From: Vibrio vulnificus NBRC 15645 = ATCC 27562
GTDB taxonomy: Bacteria > Pseudomonadota > Gammaproteobacteria > Enterobacterales > Vibrionaceae
Assembly: GCF_002224265.1 (NCBI RefSeq)
Contig: NZ_CP012882.1
Location: 372,001 to 436,000, forward strand
Direction of reading: 5' to 3'
DNA: 64,000 nt
Numbering within the stretch: position 1 is the stretch's first letter; every line of letters starts with the position of its first letter. Below are positions 46,850 to 55,803 of this stretch, piece by piece. The notes beneath the pieces are model-generated. The model had not been told where the DNA came from, did not search any database, and saw only the letters and a list, made by a program, of their open reading frames with translations. A program made the translations under genes and the position numbers.

Positions 46850-48046
46850 ATGACTAAATTAGTAGGGCAACATCTTGAAGAAATGGCAGACATTCGATCA
46901 ACAAGAAAGAAGAAAATTGTTGGTCTGTGTTCTGTTGCCGCTTCCGTGATGTTTTTCTACTGTGCAATCGAACAATTTGCGCAATCGGACTTGGCTTTAG
47001 GCGCATTAAATGGCTTAGCGGCCATGATTTGTTTGGGCAATTTCTTGTACATCAAGTCGGTAGAAAATCCACTCTACGCGGATTTAGTCCTCAGCTGTTT
47101 GATGTTATTGGATGCGCTGTTGCTGTTTTTATATGGCGATGCTACTGCTGACAAAATGTTGGTCCTTTTCCCACTGTTAGCTACCGTCATTCTGATCAAC
47201 AGCTTCAATATTGGCTTGCTGCTGAGTGGTTCTTTCTGTTTTATCGTCGCCTATTCACTGTTTTTTGCCAAAACAGTGGTGCTGACAGGGCTACTCGATA
47301 CAACCCAGTTTTTTATCGCCCTCATCGCAACCTGTATTGTCTGTCACACATCAACCTACTACTACAGCAAAGTGGTTCACTATATTCAGAGCCTATACCA
47401 AGAAGGGATTGAGGATCTTGCCTACCTCGATCAACTGACGGGTTTAGCCAACCGTTGGAGTTTTGAAAACTGGGCAAAAGATAAACTGCGGGAGATAGAT
47501 GCCACACCGAGCACGTGCATCACTGCATTGGTTTTTCTCGATATCGATAACTTTAAACACATCAACGATGCGTATGGCCACGACGTGGGAGATCGCGTCT
47601 TGCAACACTTTGCCAACCGTTTGAAGAACAACGTCCGCAACAAAAATCGCAGAACAGATAAGCACGATTATTCAATCGCACGTTTTGCCGGAGATGAGTT
47701 TGTGCTGATGCTTTACGATGTGAAAACCAAGCAAGACCTCGACAACATTCTGCAACGCATTGTCGGCTTATTTACTACGGGTTACTTAGCGCATGAAAGA
47801 ATCAATGAACTGACACTCAGTGTCGGCGCGGCAATTTATCAGCAAGACGCTTTTGAACTTTCGGAGTTAACACGTTGTGCGGACAAAGCGATGTATTCCG
47901 CCAAGCATTCAGGCAAAAACCAGTACGCCTATTACGAAAACTGCACGCCGCCTCTACCACAAAAAAAAATGACGTACAGTGAGCCCTTGCCACCCACGGG
48001 CAATGTGTCACTCTTTATCAAAAAAGCGAACTCATCGTCAGAATAA
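46850..48046 (+). CDS. Membrane diguanylate cyclase (AGDEF type)
   Basis: A 398-residue protein with about six N-terminal membrane segments (residues 25-185) of a MASE-like sensor and a C-terminal GGDEF domain (DQLTGLANRWSFENWAKDKL ... FLDIDNFKHINDAYGHDVGD). The signature reads FAGDEF, a variant known to be active in other vibrio cyclases. Two Asp/Asn residues for metal and base binding are present in the LDIDNFKHIND strand. It would raise cyclic di-GMP and affect motility/biofilm. No EAL domain is present. Confidence 0.87.
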   Translation: MTKLVGQHLEEMADIRSTRKKKIVGLCSVAASVMFFYCAIEQFAQSDLALGALNGLAAMICLGNFLYIKSVENPLYADLVLSCLMLLDALLLFLYGDATADKMLVLFPLLATVILINSFNIGLLLSGSFCFIVAYSLFFAKTVVLTGLLDTTQFFIALIATCIVCHTSTYYYSKVVHYIQSLYQEGIEDLAYLDQLTGLANRWSFENWAKDKLREIDATPSTCITALVFLDIDNFKHINDAYGHDVGDRVLQHFANRLKNNVRNKNRRTDKHDYSIARFAGDEFVLMLYDVKTKQDLDNILQRIVGLFTTGYLAHERINELTLSVGAAIYQQDAFELSELTRCADKAMYSAKHSGKNQYAYYENCTPPLPQKKMTYSEPLPPTGNVSLFIKKANSSSE

Positions 48047-48067
48047 GCGGCAGAATCGCAAGCCTCA

Positions 48068-48343
48068 TCAGCCAGACATATACATCAGCCAGAGACAGAC
48101 CAACAAAAATGTACACAACCAGATGGCGTAGCGAACGCGGTTCGGCTTATCAGGTCGCGGTTTAACCACTGGCTTCAATGCCGCACGTCTTGCTGTTTCA
48201 ATGATGGTCGGCTCTTCTTCCAATCGTTCCCTACGGGCCTGAGCCTGATTGGCCACCGAAGTAAAGCGATGGCGCTGTTCAGACGTTAAATCTGGCGCGT
48301 CATATCTAGGGGGTCGGTCTCCATGCTTTGGTTGAACAGACAA
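48068..48343 (-). CDS. Small tail-anchored hypothetical protein (TTG start)
   Basis: A 91-residue protein starting at TTG (MSVQPKHGDRPPRYD), six bases after a perfect AGGAGG; the longer frame has no site. The basic, Arg-rich N-terminal part (LTSEQRHRFTSVANQAQARR) ends in a single C-terminal membrane helix (YAIWLCTFLLVCLWLMYMSG). No family is recognised. It is convergent with the cyclase gene and divergent from pirin. The strong ribosome binding site argues for a real gene. Confidence 0.65.
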   Translation of the reverse strand: MSVQPKHGDRPPRYDAPDLTSEQRHRFTSVANQAQARRERLEEEPTIIETARRAALKPVVKPRPDKPNRVRYAIWLCTFLLVCLWLMYMSG

Positions 48344-48522
48344 AGGGCACCTCCTATCTTTCTCTTTCAAGTATAGACAAAAGCGTTTTCAACCATTCGA
48401 ATCACCTCTCATAATTCAAAACTTTCGAATAGGGTGAACAAATTTTTCACCTGCTCTTGCTGCGAATCGCCACTAAACTGATACAAAACACACCGTATTT
48501 TCTACATTCACTGGAGCACGTA

Positions 48523-49368
48523 ATGGCCAAAGTTCGAGCACTCAAACAGATCCGCGAATCGATTGCGACCAAAGATGGCGATGGTGTCAACATCACCCGT
48601 TTAGCTGGCTTTGAATGCCCAGATTTTTCACCCTTCCTGATGATTGATGAGCTGAAATCTGAAGACTCTGCAGACTATATTGGTGGCTTTCCGCCGCACC
48701 CACATCGCGGCATTGAAACCTTAACCTATATGCTTAATGGGCACTTTCAGCACAAAGATCATATGGGTAATGTGGGTGAACTGAGAAGTGGTGGTGCTCA
48801 ATGGATGGCCGCAGGTCGAGGAGTCATTCACAGTGAAATGCCCATCATGACGGAAGGGCAACTGCATGGTTTTCAGATTTGGATCAATCAACCCGCAGCG
48901 AAAAAGATGACGCCAGCTCGCTATCATGATTTTCAGCCTGAGAGCATTACCGAGTATCGCAGTGAGCAGCATGATTTACTTCGTGTTATTGCGGGTAACC
49001 TTGAGGTCAACGGCAGAATATTGTCTGGGCCATTGACCGAGACCGGAGTCCCTCTCACTGTCGCCGATTGGCGCTCCGATACTCCAACAACCTTGATCGC
49101 CAAAGTGAGTAAGCACTTTCAATGCATGGTCTTTGTCTATCAAGGGACTCTCTCTATTGATGGCCAGAAACTCACTCAAGGCCACCTTGGCTTGATGGGC
49201 GAGGGTGACGTGCTCAAACTGACCGCCAGCCCCAACTGTGGCGTGCTGATTTTTGCAGGAGAGCCCATTCGTGAGCCCATCGTCCACTATGGCCCATTTG
49301 TGATGAACAGTGTCGATGAAATTAACCAAGCGATTAATGACTACAATTCTGGCCATTTTGTCGACTAA
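48523..49368 (+). CDS. Pirin family protein
   Basis: A 281-residue bicupin. Start at MAKVRALKQIRESIATKDGD, eight bases after GGAG; the longer frame is not supported. The N-terminal cupin has the metal-binding pattern FPPHPHRGIETLTYML ... GVIHSEMP with conserved His residues and Glu. Bacterial pirins act as quercetinases or bind partner enzymes such as pyruvate dehydrogenase; the role here is open. Its natural terminator has been split by an insertion sequence. Confidence 0.9.
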   Translation: MAKVRALKQIRESIATKDGDGVNITRLAGFECPDFSPFLMIDELKSEDSADYIGGFPPHPHRGIETLTYMLNGHFQHKDHMGNVGELRSGGAQWMAAGRGVIHSEMPIMTEGQLHGFQIWINQPAAKKMTPARYHDFQPESITEYRSEQHDLLRVIAGNLEVNGRILSGPLTETGVPLTVADWRSDTPTTLIAKVSKHFQCMVFVYQGTLSIDGQKLTQGHLGLMGEGDVLKLTASPNCGVLIFAGEPIREPIVHYGPFVMNSVDEINQAINDYNSGHFVD

Positions 49369-49405
49369 ACGCAGCCAACGCTCCGTTTCACGGCGCACAA
49401 ACAAC

Positions 49406-49423
49406 AAAGCTCGGCCAATGCCG
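49406..49423 (+). terminator. Left half of the pirin terminator, split by the IS
   Basis: AAAGCT followed by CGGCCAATGCCG; joined to AGCTTTTT after the IS it would rebuild a 10-bp stem (AAAGCTCGGC/GCCGAGCTTT) with loop CAAT. The insertion leaves only a 4-bp stem here. Confidence 0.75.
49412..49423 (+). repeat. Target-site duplication, left
   Basis: The 12-mer CGGCCAATGCCG recurs immediately on the right of the IS. A 12-bp duplication is in the range for IS4-family elements. Confidence 0.85.
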
Positions 49424-49438
49424 CAATGTAGATCAGAT

Positions 49439-49502
49439 AAGGATCGGTTGACCGATCCTTCTGATGAGAGACAATCGGAAACCTGTTTATAGATTTCCGA
49501 TT
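49439..49502 (+). promoter_or_regulatory. Two hairpins ahead of the transposase start
   Basis: AAGGATCGGT/ACCGATCCTT (49439-49460) is followed by AATCGGAAA/TTTCCGATT (49473-49502), and the T-run of the second touches the transposase ATG. They would block read-through transcription or translation from outside promoters. Confidence 0.7.
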
Positions 49503-49506
49503 TTTT

Positions 49507-50844
49507 ATGTCTATCCAAAACTATTTTGCTGACTTTCTTGAAGAGAGTCCTGTTGATGTCGCTCAGCTAACCACCTTCTCCGAGCATATTCCTGATGAGT
49601 GGGTTGCTAAAGCGGCAACACTTTCCGATAAAGCGACAATTCGTCGACGTCGTTTACCTAGTGATATGGTTCTTTGGCTTATTGTTGGAATGGCGTTTTT
49701 CCGCAATGAGTCTATTGCAGAAGTCGCACGGCGAATGAATGTCTGTGCCGAGGGCTTAGCCGATGAGGAACTGCTAGCTAAAAGTGCTTTAACGCAAGCA
49801 AGGCAACGCCTTGGTAAAGCTGCTCCAGAATGGTTGTTTAGACAATGCAGTCACACATGGGGTCTAGAGCGTTACCCCGAGGATACTTGGCAAGGCTTAC
49901 AAGTCTTCGCTATTGATGGGGCTCTTTTTCGAACCGCTGATACATCAGAACTAAGAGAACATTTTGGGTCAGGTAATACATCCAGCGAGAGGCAGACACC
50001 TCATCCAGTACTTAGGGTGGTGACCATGATGAATATTCGCTCACATGTCATTGTAGACGCAGCTATAAGCCCCTATCGTCGTGGTGAAATACCGCTTGCA
50101 ATGCCCTTTATTGACTCTCTACCTGATAACTCAGTGACTTTACTAGATAAGGGGTTTTATGGCGCAGACTTACTTCTTTCTCTCCAAAATAGTGGCTCCA
50201 ACAGGCATTGGTTGTTACCAGCGAAGAAAGGGGTGAAATTCAGACTTCTGGACGATGAAGAGAGCGACGACATGTTGGTAGAAATGAAAGTCTCTCCACA
50301 GGCTCGCAAGAAAAATCCTAACCTACCTGAAAAATGGCAAGTCAGAGCCGTTACTTATCAAGTACAAGGTAAGCACAAAACAGTGTTTACGTCTTTGCCT
50401 AGGGAAGAGTACGATGCGGAATCAGTAGCCGAGCTTTACCATGAGAGATGGGAAATTGAGTTAGGGTACAGAGACATAAAAAGTTCGATGCAGCACAACG
50501 CGTTAGTGCTGAGGAGTAAGACGGTCGAGCTTGTCTATCAAGAGTTATGGGGGCTGTTGCTTGGTTATAACTTGGTAAGACGAGAAGCCAGTCAAGCGGC
50601 CGTAGCACATGGTCGAATGGCCAATGAAATCAGTTTTAAATACGCTTGTCAGTTCATCGCTAGTCAACTGAAAGTAATGAGCAAAGCGGTATCTCCAGGT
50701 AATACACCGAAGCGTCTAAAAAGTCTGCGCGGAGACTTATCCATCCTTTTTATAGACAAACGCCCTAAGCCAAATCGGCCTAGGGCGGTAAAAATATCAA
50801 AGACCCGATATCCTGTTAATCGCAAGGCAGCTCCTCTTAAGTGA
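49507..50844 (+). CDS. IS4-family transposase
   Basis: A 445-residue DDE transposase. The N-terminal IS4-type domain (HIPDEWVAKAATLSDKATIR) is followed by the catalytic core: first Asp in VFAIDGALFRTAD, second in VTLLDKGFYGADLL, and Glu in the Y-x2-R-WEIELGYRDIK motif (YHERWEIELGYRDIKSSMQH), the YREK signature of the IS4 family. Full length and open, so probably functional. The start codon has no ribosome binding site and follows directly on a terminator-like hairpin, consistent with very low expression. Confidence 0.92.
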   Translation: MSIQNYFADFLEESPVDVAQLTTFSEHIPDEWVAKAATLSDKATIRRRRLPSDMVLWLIVGMAFFRNESIAEVARRMNVCAEGLADEELLAKSALTQARQRLGKAAPEWLFRQCSHTWGLERYPEDTWQGLQVFAIDGALFRTADTSELREHFGSGNTSSERQTPHPVLRVVTMMNIRSHVIVDAAISPYRRGEIPLAMPFIDSLPDNSVTLLDKGFYGADLLLSLQNSGSNRHWLLPAKKGVKFRLLDDEESDDMLVEMKVSPQARKKNPNLPEKWQVRAVTYQVQGKHKTVFTSLPREEYDAESVAELYHERWEIELGYRDIKSSMQHNALVLRSKTVELVYQELWGLLLGYNLVRREASQAAVAHGRMANEISFKYACQFIASQLKVMSKAVSPGNTPKRLKSLRGDLSILFIDKRPKPNRPRAVKISKTRYPVNRKAAPLK

Positions 50845-50853
50845 ACTACATTG

Positions 50854-50865
50854 CGGCCAATGCCG
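50854..50865 (+). repeat. Target-site duplication, right
   Basis: Second copy of CGGCCAATGCCG directly after the right inverted repeat, followed by AGCTTTTT, the remainder of the pirin terminator. Confidence 0.85.
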
Positions 50866-50905
50866 AGCTTTTTCATTCGATGAATCTATTGAGCCAAGTG
50901 TGCGC

Positions 50906-51187
50906 TTACAAATACTCACATAGGTAAGCAGTCGCGACTTCAACTTGCAGATCAAAAGAAGATTTTCCAGCAACTTCAAACGCTTCGCCCGCTTGATACG
51001 TGCTCCACTCTTCATCGCCTTCGCGTTTAATCACGAGCGCCCCTTTCACCACCGTCATACGCTCTGGAGCATCAGTACCAAAGGTGTAATTACCAGGGAG
51101 CATCACACCCACACTGCTGTCCTCACCTTGCTGATTGAACCCAAGAGACTTTACATTTCCGGCAAAATAGCTGTTTTCTTTAATCAT
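50906..51187 (-). CDS. ppnP: PpnP pyrimidine/purine nucleoside phosphorylase
   Basis: A 93-residue cupin-like protein of the DUF1255/YaiE family, now known as the broad-specificity nucleoside phosphorylase PpnP. Features: SLGFNQQGEDSSVGVMLPGN, TFGTDAPERMTVVKGALVIK and AGEAFEVAGKSSFDLQV, which match the family almost throughout. It cleaves nucleosides with phosphate. Single gene, leftward; the IS lies downstream of it. Confidence 0.92.
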   Translation of the reverse strand: MIKENSYFAGNVKSLGFNQQGEDSSVGVMLPGNYTFGTDAPERMTVVKGALVIKREGDEEWSTYQAGEAFEVAGKSSFDLQVEVATAYLCEYL

Positions 51188-51402
51188 TGTTTATCCTTAA
51201 ACAGAGTGCTCTCTTTATTCCAGCACCCAAAATTACGACGATAGGCACTCTTTGTAACCTGTTTTTTCCCACTCCTCAAGCATTCATTGTGCGCAGCTTC
51301 ACCGCCCTTTCTCTTGGCTATGCGCTTGGTTCAAAGTTTGACACTGAAAATTTGCCAAATAGCCCCTTAAAAACCACTATTAACAAGACAAGGAAGCGCA
51401 AT

Positions 51403-51912
51403 ATGGTTAAGAAATCCACGCAAAACAGCAAAAACAATCGTATCGAACAACAAGCCGAAAAACGCATTAACAACAAGCTGGCGATGTTTCGAGGGTTATT
51501 TGTGGTTTTTTTTCTGCTGTTGACGGGTTATTTTTCCTTCCGCATCTACTCAGAATACCAACTCTATGTTGATCCCGTGAATGTCTATGGTGAATGGATT
51601 GAGATCGGCGCACCGCCCTATCTGACGGAGCGTTTGACGCTTTCCGAGCAGGGCGTTTTTCGCAACAATCGCTTGGTGGCCACTCAATATCAGTTTGATG
51701 GCAAACGCATCATTGTCGAAACTGGCAATGGCCTCACCATTTATCAAGTCGCTGGTAGCGAATCCTCTCCGCAACTACGGCGCTTGCAACCCGCCACTCC
51801 CGTGCAACGTTTTGTCAAAAAAGGCTATGAAGACACCATCACGGAGAGTGCCTCAGGAGGCGCACAAAATCGCCGTGCTGCACTCAGCGAGCATTTCAAT
51901 TCGTCCAACTAA
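51403..51912 (+). CDS. DUF2850-like membrane-anchored protein
   Basis: A 169-residue protein started at MVKKSTQNSKNNRIEQQAEK, seven bases after AAGGAAG; a much longer frame upstream overlaps ppnP's promoter and is unlikely. A basic N-terminus precedes one membrane segment (GLFVVFFLLLTGYFSFRIYS), then a small extracytoplasmic beta domain (VYGEWIEIGAPPYLTERLTL, VFRNNRLVATQYQFDGKRII). This looks like the vibrio DUF2850 family; function unknown. Confidence 0.75.
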   Translation: MVKKSTQNSKNNRIEQQAEKRINNKLAMFRGLFVVFFLLLTGYFSFRIYSEYQLYVDPVNVYGEWIEIGAPPYLTERLTLSEQGVFRNNRLVATQYQFDGKRIIVETGNGLTIYQVAGSESSPQLRRLQPATPVQRFVKKGYEDTITESASGGAQNRRAALSEHFNSSN

Positions 51913-52231
51913 TTAGTATAAGTTTCTGAGTTGCATACTTTTTTGTTAAGTTAATTCCACTTATTTTCTCTTCCCCCAAATAGTATGCTATTTGATATTT
52001 TTCCATAAAACGCCAAACAATTAATAAAACTCTCAAGCACGGTTCCATTTTTTATGTAACACGCTGTTTCTTTCGCTCAGATTCTCCTCGGTCACTCGAA
52101 AAGCGTTTTAATTTTTTTTGCCGAAAAAAAAGACTCTTTAATACTGATATCGATGCTTTGTGCCTACCTTCGCAAAGCAGCTTATGCCTTCGCAATTGGT
52201 GGCATATATACAAAGGAATGAGAGAAAAATT
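51913..52231 (+). promoter_or_regulatory. Upstream region of the chitinase gene
   Basis: About 320 AT-rich bases with poly-T and poly-A tracts and the chitinase promoter. An AGAGAAAAATT stretch precedes the ATG. No palindromic operator stands out. Confidence 0.4.
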
Positions 52232-54769
52232 ATGACGAAACTAAACCTGTGTGCAGCGAGTATTGCGCTGGCTCTTTCCGGAGCAGCGCTTGCCGCACCT
52301 ACAGCACCAAGTATTGACCTGTACGGTTCAAACAATCTTCAGTTTTCTAAGATTGAACTCGCGATGGAAACCACCGCGGGCTACAACCAAATGGTGAAAT
52401 ACCATGATCAGGCAACCATCTCTGTGAAGTTCAATCAATGGAGTGGCAATACTGGTGATACTTATAATATCTATTTTGACGGCGTAAAAGTGGCCTCTGG
52501 TCCTATTTCTGGCAGCCAAACAGCGGCCAATTTCCAATACGGTAAAGGCGGCCTTTATCAAATGGAAATCGAAGCGTGTGATGCAACTGGCTGTGCGAAA
52601 AGCGCACCTGCGGAGATCACCATCGCCGATACCGATGGATCGCATCTTAAGCCGCTTACCATGAATGTTGACCCGAACAATAAGTCTTACAACACGGATC
52701 CAAGCCTTGTCGTCGGTACTTACTTTGTTGAATGGGGCATTTATGGCCGTAACTACACCGTTGACAACATCCCAGCACAGAACCTTACTCATATTCTTTA
52801 CGGCTTTATTCCTATCTGTGGTCCAAATGAGTCGGTGAAATCGGTTGGCGGTAACAGCTTTAATGCGCTTCAAACCGCGTGTCAGGGTGTGCCAGATTAC
52901 GAAGTCGTGATTCATGACCCATGGGCAGCGTATCAAAAGAGCTTCCCACAAGCAGGTCACCAATACAGCACGCCAATCAAAGGCAACTACGCCATGATGA
53001 TGGCGATGAAACAGCGTTACCCAGATCTCAAAATCATTCCATCTATCGGCGGTTGGACGCTTTCTGACCCATTCTTTGACTTCGTTGATAAGAAAAACCG
53101 CGATACGTTTGTGGCGTCAGTCAAACGCTTCCTAACAACGTGGAAATTCTATGACGGTGTGGATATCGACTGGGAATTCCCTGGTGGTGACGGCGCTGCG
53201 CCAAACCTAGGCGATCCTGCACGTGATGGCCAAGCCTACGTTGATCTGATGCGCGAACTGCGCACCATGCTAAACGAGTTGGAAGCGGAAACAGGTCGCA
53301 CTTATGAACTGACCTCGGCTATCGGTGTGGGCCACGACAAGATTGAAGACGTGAACTACGCAGATGCTATTCAGTACATGGATTACATCTTTGCCATGAC
53401 GTACGACTTCTACGGCGGCTGGAACAACGTCCCTGGTCACCAAACCGCGCTTTACTGTGGTAACTTCATGCGCCCTGGTCAGTGTGATGGTACAGGTGTA
53501 GATGAAAATGGCGTGCCTTACAAAGGCCCGGCTTACACCTCTGATCACGGTATTCAACTCCTGCTCGCGCAAGGTGTGCCTGCCAACAAGCTGGTGCTTG
53601 GTACTGCCATGTACGGCCGTGGTTGGGAAGGCGTAATGCCAAGCACTCTACGTGATCCAAATGATCCAATGACTGGCACTGCAACGGGTAAACTGAAAGG
53701 CAGCACCGCTCAAGGCGTTTGGGAAGATGGCGTGATTGATTACAAAGGCATTAAGTCATTCATGTTGGGTCCAAACAGCACAGGCATCAACGGTTATGAG
53801 TATGGCTACGATGAACAGGCAGAAGCACCATACGTGTGGAACCGCACTACGGGTGAGTTGATCACGTTTGACGATCATCGCTCTGTTCTTGCAAAAGGCG
53901 CATACGCGAAGAACCTTGGTCTAGCCGGCCTGTTCTCATGGGAAATCGATGCCGATAACGGTGACATCCTCAATGCTATGCATGAAGGTTTGGCGGGCGG
54001 TGTGGTGATCCCACCAAACAAAAAACCAACGGCAAATGCGGGTGCCGATGTCGTCGTGGTTGGCCCAGCTGCCGTGACATTGGATGGCAGTGCATCGAAA
54101 GATGCAGAAGGCCCGATCGCTAGCTACGCTTGGACTCAAGTAAGTGGCCCAGCAGTCACACTGACGGGCGCAAACACAGCTTCTGCAAGCTTTGATGCAC
54201 CAGAAGTAACTGCCGCGCAGCAATTCACTTTCCAACTCACGGTAACGGATGCAGATGGTGCAAGCGCGTCTGACACTGTGGTTGTGACGGTGAATGCGAA
54301 AGACACGGGTCCTGTGAACACAGCCCCAGTGGCGAAAGTAACAGCACCTGCCACGGCAAATGCAGGAGACGTGGTCGTGGTTGATGCGTCTGCTTCAACA
54401 GACGCAGACAACGATACACTGACTTACACTTGGCAGCTTCCAGCTGGTCTTGTGGCACAAACCAATGGCGCACAAGTGACCTTCACAGCGGCAGAATACA
54501 CGGCAGATACTAGTCTAACGTTCACCGTAACCGTGAGCGATGGTCAAGCATCGTCTGTGGCATCCACAACGGTTGTTGTTGCGAAAAAAGTGGATAACGG
54601 CGGCACATGTAGCAATGCATGGGATGCGAGCGCGGTTTACACAGGTGGCCAACAAGTAACTCATGCGGGCAAAACATGGGAAGCGAAGTGGTGGACAACT
54701 GGTGAAGATCCATCGAAAGCAGGTCAATGGGGTGTTTGGAAAGAGATCGGCCCTGCGAACTGTAACTAA
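52232..54769 (+). CDS. chiA: Secreted multidomain chitinase (GH18), ChiA-2-like
   Basis: An 845-residue enzyme started at MTKLNLCAASIALALSGAAL, a clear signal peptide (cleavage near LAAP). Domains: ChitinaseA-type N-terminal beta domain (to about residue 140), GH18 barrel with SIGGWTLSDPFF and the catalytic DGVDIDWEFPGG, then two PKD/Ig-like modules (KKPTANAGADVVVVGPAAV...; APVAKVTAPATANAGDVVVV...), and a C-terminal CBM5/12 chitin-binding module (AWDASAVYTGGQQVTHAGKT). It degrades chitin outside the cell. Its size and architecture match the vibrio ChiA-2 type. Single gene with its own terminator. Confidence 0.93.
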   Translation: MTKLNLCAASIALALSGAALAAPTAPSIDLYGSNNLQFSKIELAMETTAGYNQMVKYHDQATISVKFNQWSGNTGDTYNIYFDGVKVASGPISGSQTAANFQYGKGGLYQMEIEACDATGCAKSAPAEITIADTDGSHLKPLTMNVDPNNKSYNTDPSLVVGTYFVEWGIYGRNYTVDNIPAQNLTHILYGFIPICGPNESVKSVGGNSFNALQTACQGVPDYEVVIHDPWAAYQKSFPQAGHQYSTPIKGNYAMMMAMKQRYPDLKIIPSIGGWTLSDPFFDFVDKKNRDTFVASVKRFLTTWKFYDGVDIDWEFPGGDGAAPNLGDPARDGQAYVDLMRELRTMLNELEAETGRTYELTSAIGVGHDKIEDVNYADAIQYMDYIFAMTYDFYGGWNNVPGHQTALYCGNFMRPGQCDGTGVDENGVPYKGPAYTSDHGIQLLLAQGVPANKLVLGTAMYGRGWEGVMPSTLRDPNDPMTGTATGKLKGSTAQGVWEDGVIDYKGIKSFMLGPNSTGINGYEYGYDEQAEAPYVWNRTTGELITFDDHRSVLAKGAYAKNLGLAGLFSWEIDADNGDILNAMHEGLAGGVVIPPNKKPTANAGADVVVVGPAAVTLDGSASKDAEGPIASYAWTQVSGPAVTLTGANTASASFDAPEVTAAQQFTFQLTVTDADGASASDTVVVTVNAKDTGPVNTAPVAKVTAPATANAGDVVVVDASASTDADNDTLTYTWQLPAGLVAQTNGAQVTFTAAEYTADTSLTFTVTVSDGQASSVASTTVVVAKKVDNGGTCSNAWDASAVYTGGQQVTHAGKTWEAKWWTTGEDPSKAGQWGVWKEIGPANCN

Positions 54770-54792
54770 TCATTGCTGTTCCTAGCAATTCT

Positions 54793-54821
54793 GGCCAGAT
54801 GCTTTGCATCTGGCCTTTTTT
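54793..54821 (+). terminator. Terminator of the chitinase gene
   Basis: A perfect 10-bp stem GGCCAGATGC/GCATCTGGCC with loop TTT and six T residues. Confidence 0.92.
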
Positions 54822-54875
54822 ATCTTGTGCGCTTACACCATCAACAAAACAAGACAAGAGATGAAAACCTGCCCT

Positions 54876-55724
54876 CTACGCAATCAGGCGATCAAAACTG
54901 TCGAGCACCTGCTGACACTTCATCACGCGTCCATGCCCTTGTCCTTGCGTGCTGATTAATTCAACATTCTCCATTTCTTGAGCCGCAGAGGCAGAAACCG
55001 CATAGCTCGTAAACTTGTCTTGTTCATCATGCACTATCAGGGTTTGCACGCGACGTTGCGCCAATCGACGATACGGATCAACCGATTGAATGGGATAATT
55101 AAACTGCTCTTCCACCTCAGACACCACGGCTCTAAACAGTTTCATGCTGTAACCCGAGCGCTCAATGCTCGAAAACAGGTTTTCCACGTAGTTCAATACT
55201 GGCGCAATCAGCAACATGGGCTTGTCCTCAAGCTTTTGGTGGCGACATTCTAAAGCCGATGCAGTGCCCATACTGTGACCAATAAGCCCTGCGACCTCAT
55301 CCAGTGAATCCAACACCGCATCAAGCCCTTCAACAAACGCAGGGATATGGCCAACATCGCCAGAGCTTTCGCCATGTGCTGGATGATCGTAGGCCAACGC
55401 GGTGAAACCTCGTGAAGCAATGTGCGCCATCAAAGGAAAAAACTGACTTGCCGTGCCCGACCAACCGTGCGTCAGCACCCATACCGCCCCTTCTCCCAAA
55501 GCGTACGTGGTCAAGGTGCCATGGGCCGTGTCTACCTGGCCTTTACGCAAGCCTTGTGGTGGCAGGTTTTTACTCTGGGTACGAGCAGGCGTTAGCAGTA
55601 ACTTTCGCGCCGTTCTTTTCGCATGGGAAGGGGCCAGAGTATGGTGTAGGCGTGTCGTCCAGTTCACTAAACTGCGTTTAAGGCTAAACTTCTGCGACGT
55701 ATTAAAGTAAATCTTCTCACTCAT
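54876..55724 (-). CDS. Alpha/beta hydrolase
   Basis: A 282-residue alpha/beta-hydrolase. Start at the second of two adjacent ATGs (MSEKIYFNTSQKF), six bases after GGAG. Motifs: HGWSGTASQFFPL (oxyanion region), nucleophile elbow GLIGHSMGTAS, Asp in LIVHDEQDKFTSY and catalytic His in STQGQGHGRVMK. It is probably an esterase or lipase-like enzyme; substrate unknown. It lies 80 bases after a TetR-family gene on the same strand, which likely controls it. Confidence 0.85.
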   Translation of the reverse strand: MSEKIYFNTSQKFSLKRSLVNWTTRLHHTLAPSHAKRTARKLLLTPARTQSKNLPPQGLRKGQVDTAHGTLTTYALGEGAVWVLTHGWSGTASQFFPLMAHIASRGFTALAYDHPAHGESSGDVGHIPAFVEGLDAVLDSLDEVAGLIGHSMGTASALECRHQKLEDKPMLLIAPVLNYVENLFSSIERSGYSMKLFRAVVSEVEEQFNYPIQSVDPYRRLAQRRVQTLIVHDEQDKFTSYAVSASAAQEMENVELISTQGQGHGRVMKCQQVLDSFDRLIA

Positions 55725-55803
55725 CATATCCTCCGTTCGTTTAAAAAGAACGACCGTGCTATTTATATTGTTTAAAAAGAGCAATACCTTGCTCTTTGCT
55801 CTC

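Larger units (their letters stand above)
49424..50853 (+). mobile_element. IS4-family insertion sequence, complete
   Basis: A 1430-bp element flanked by a 12-bp duplication, with imperfect terminal inverted repeats starting CAATGTAG(A/T)TCA on both ends and one transposase gene covering most of it. Both ends, the target duplication and an intact transposase indicate a recent, possibly active copy. It interrupts the terminator of pirin, between pirin and ppnP. Confidence 0.88.
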
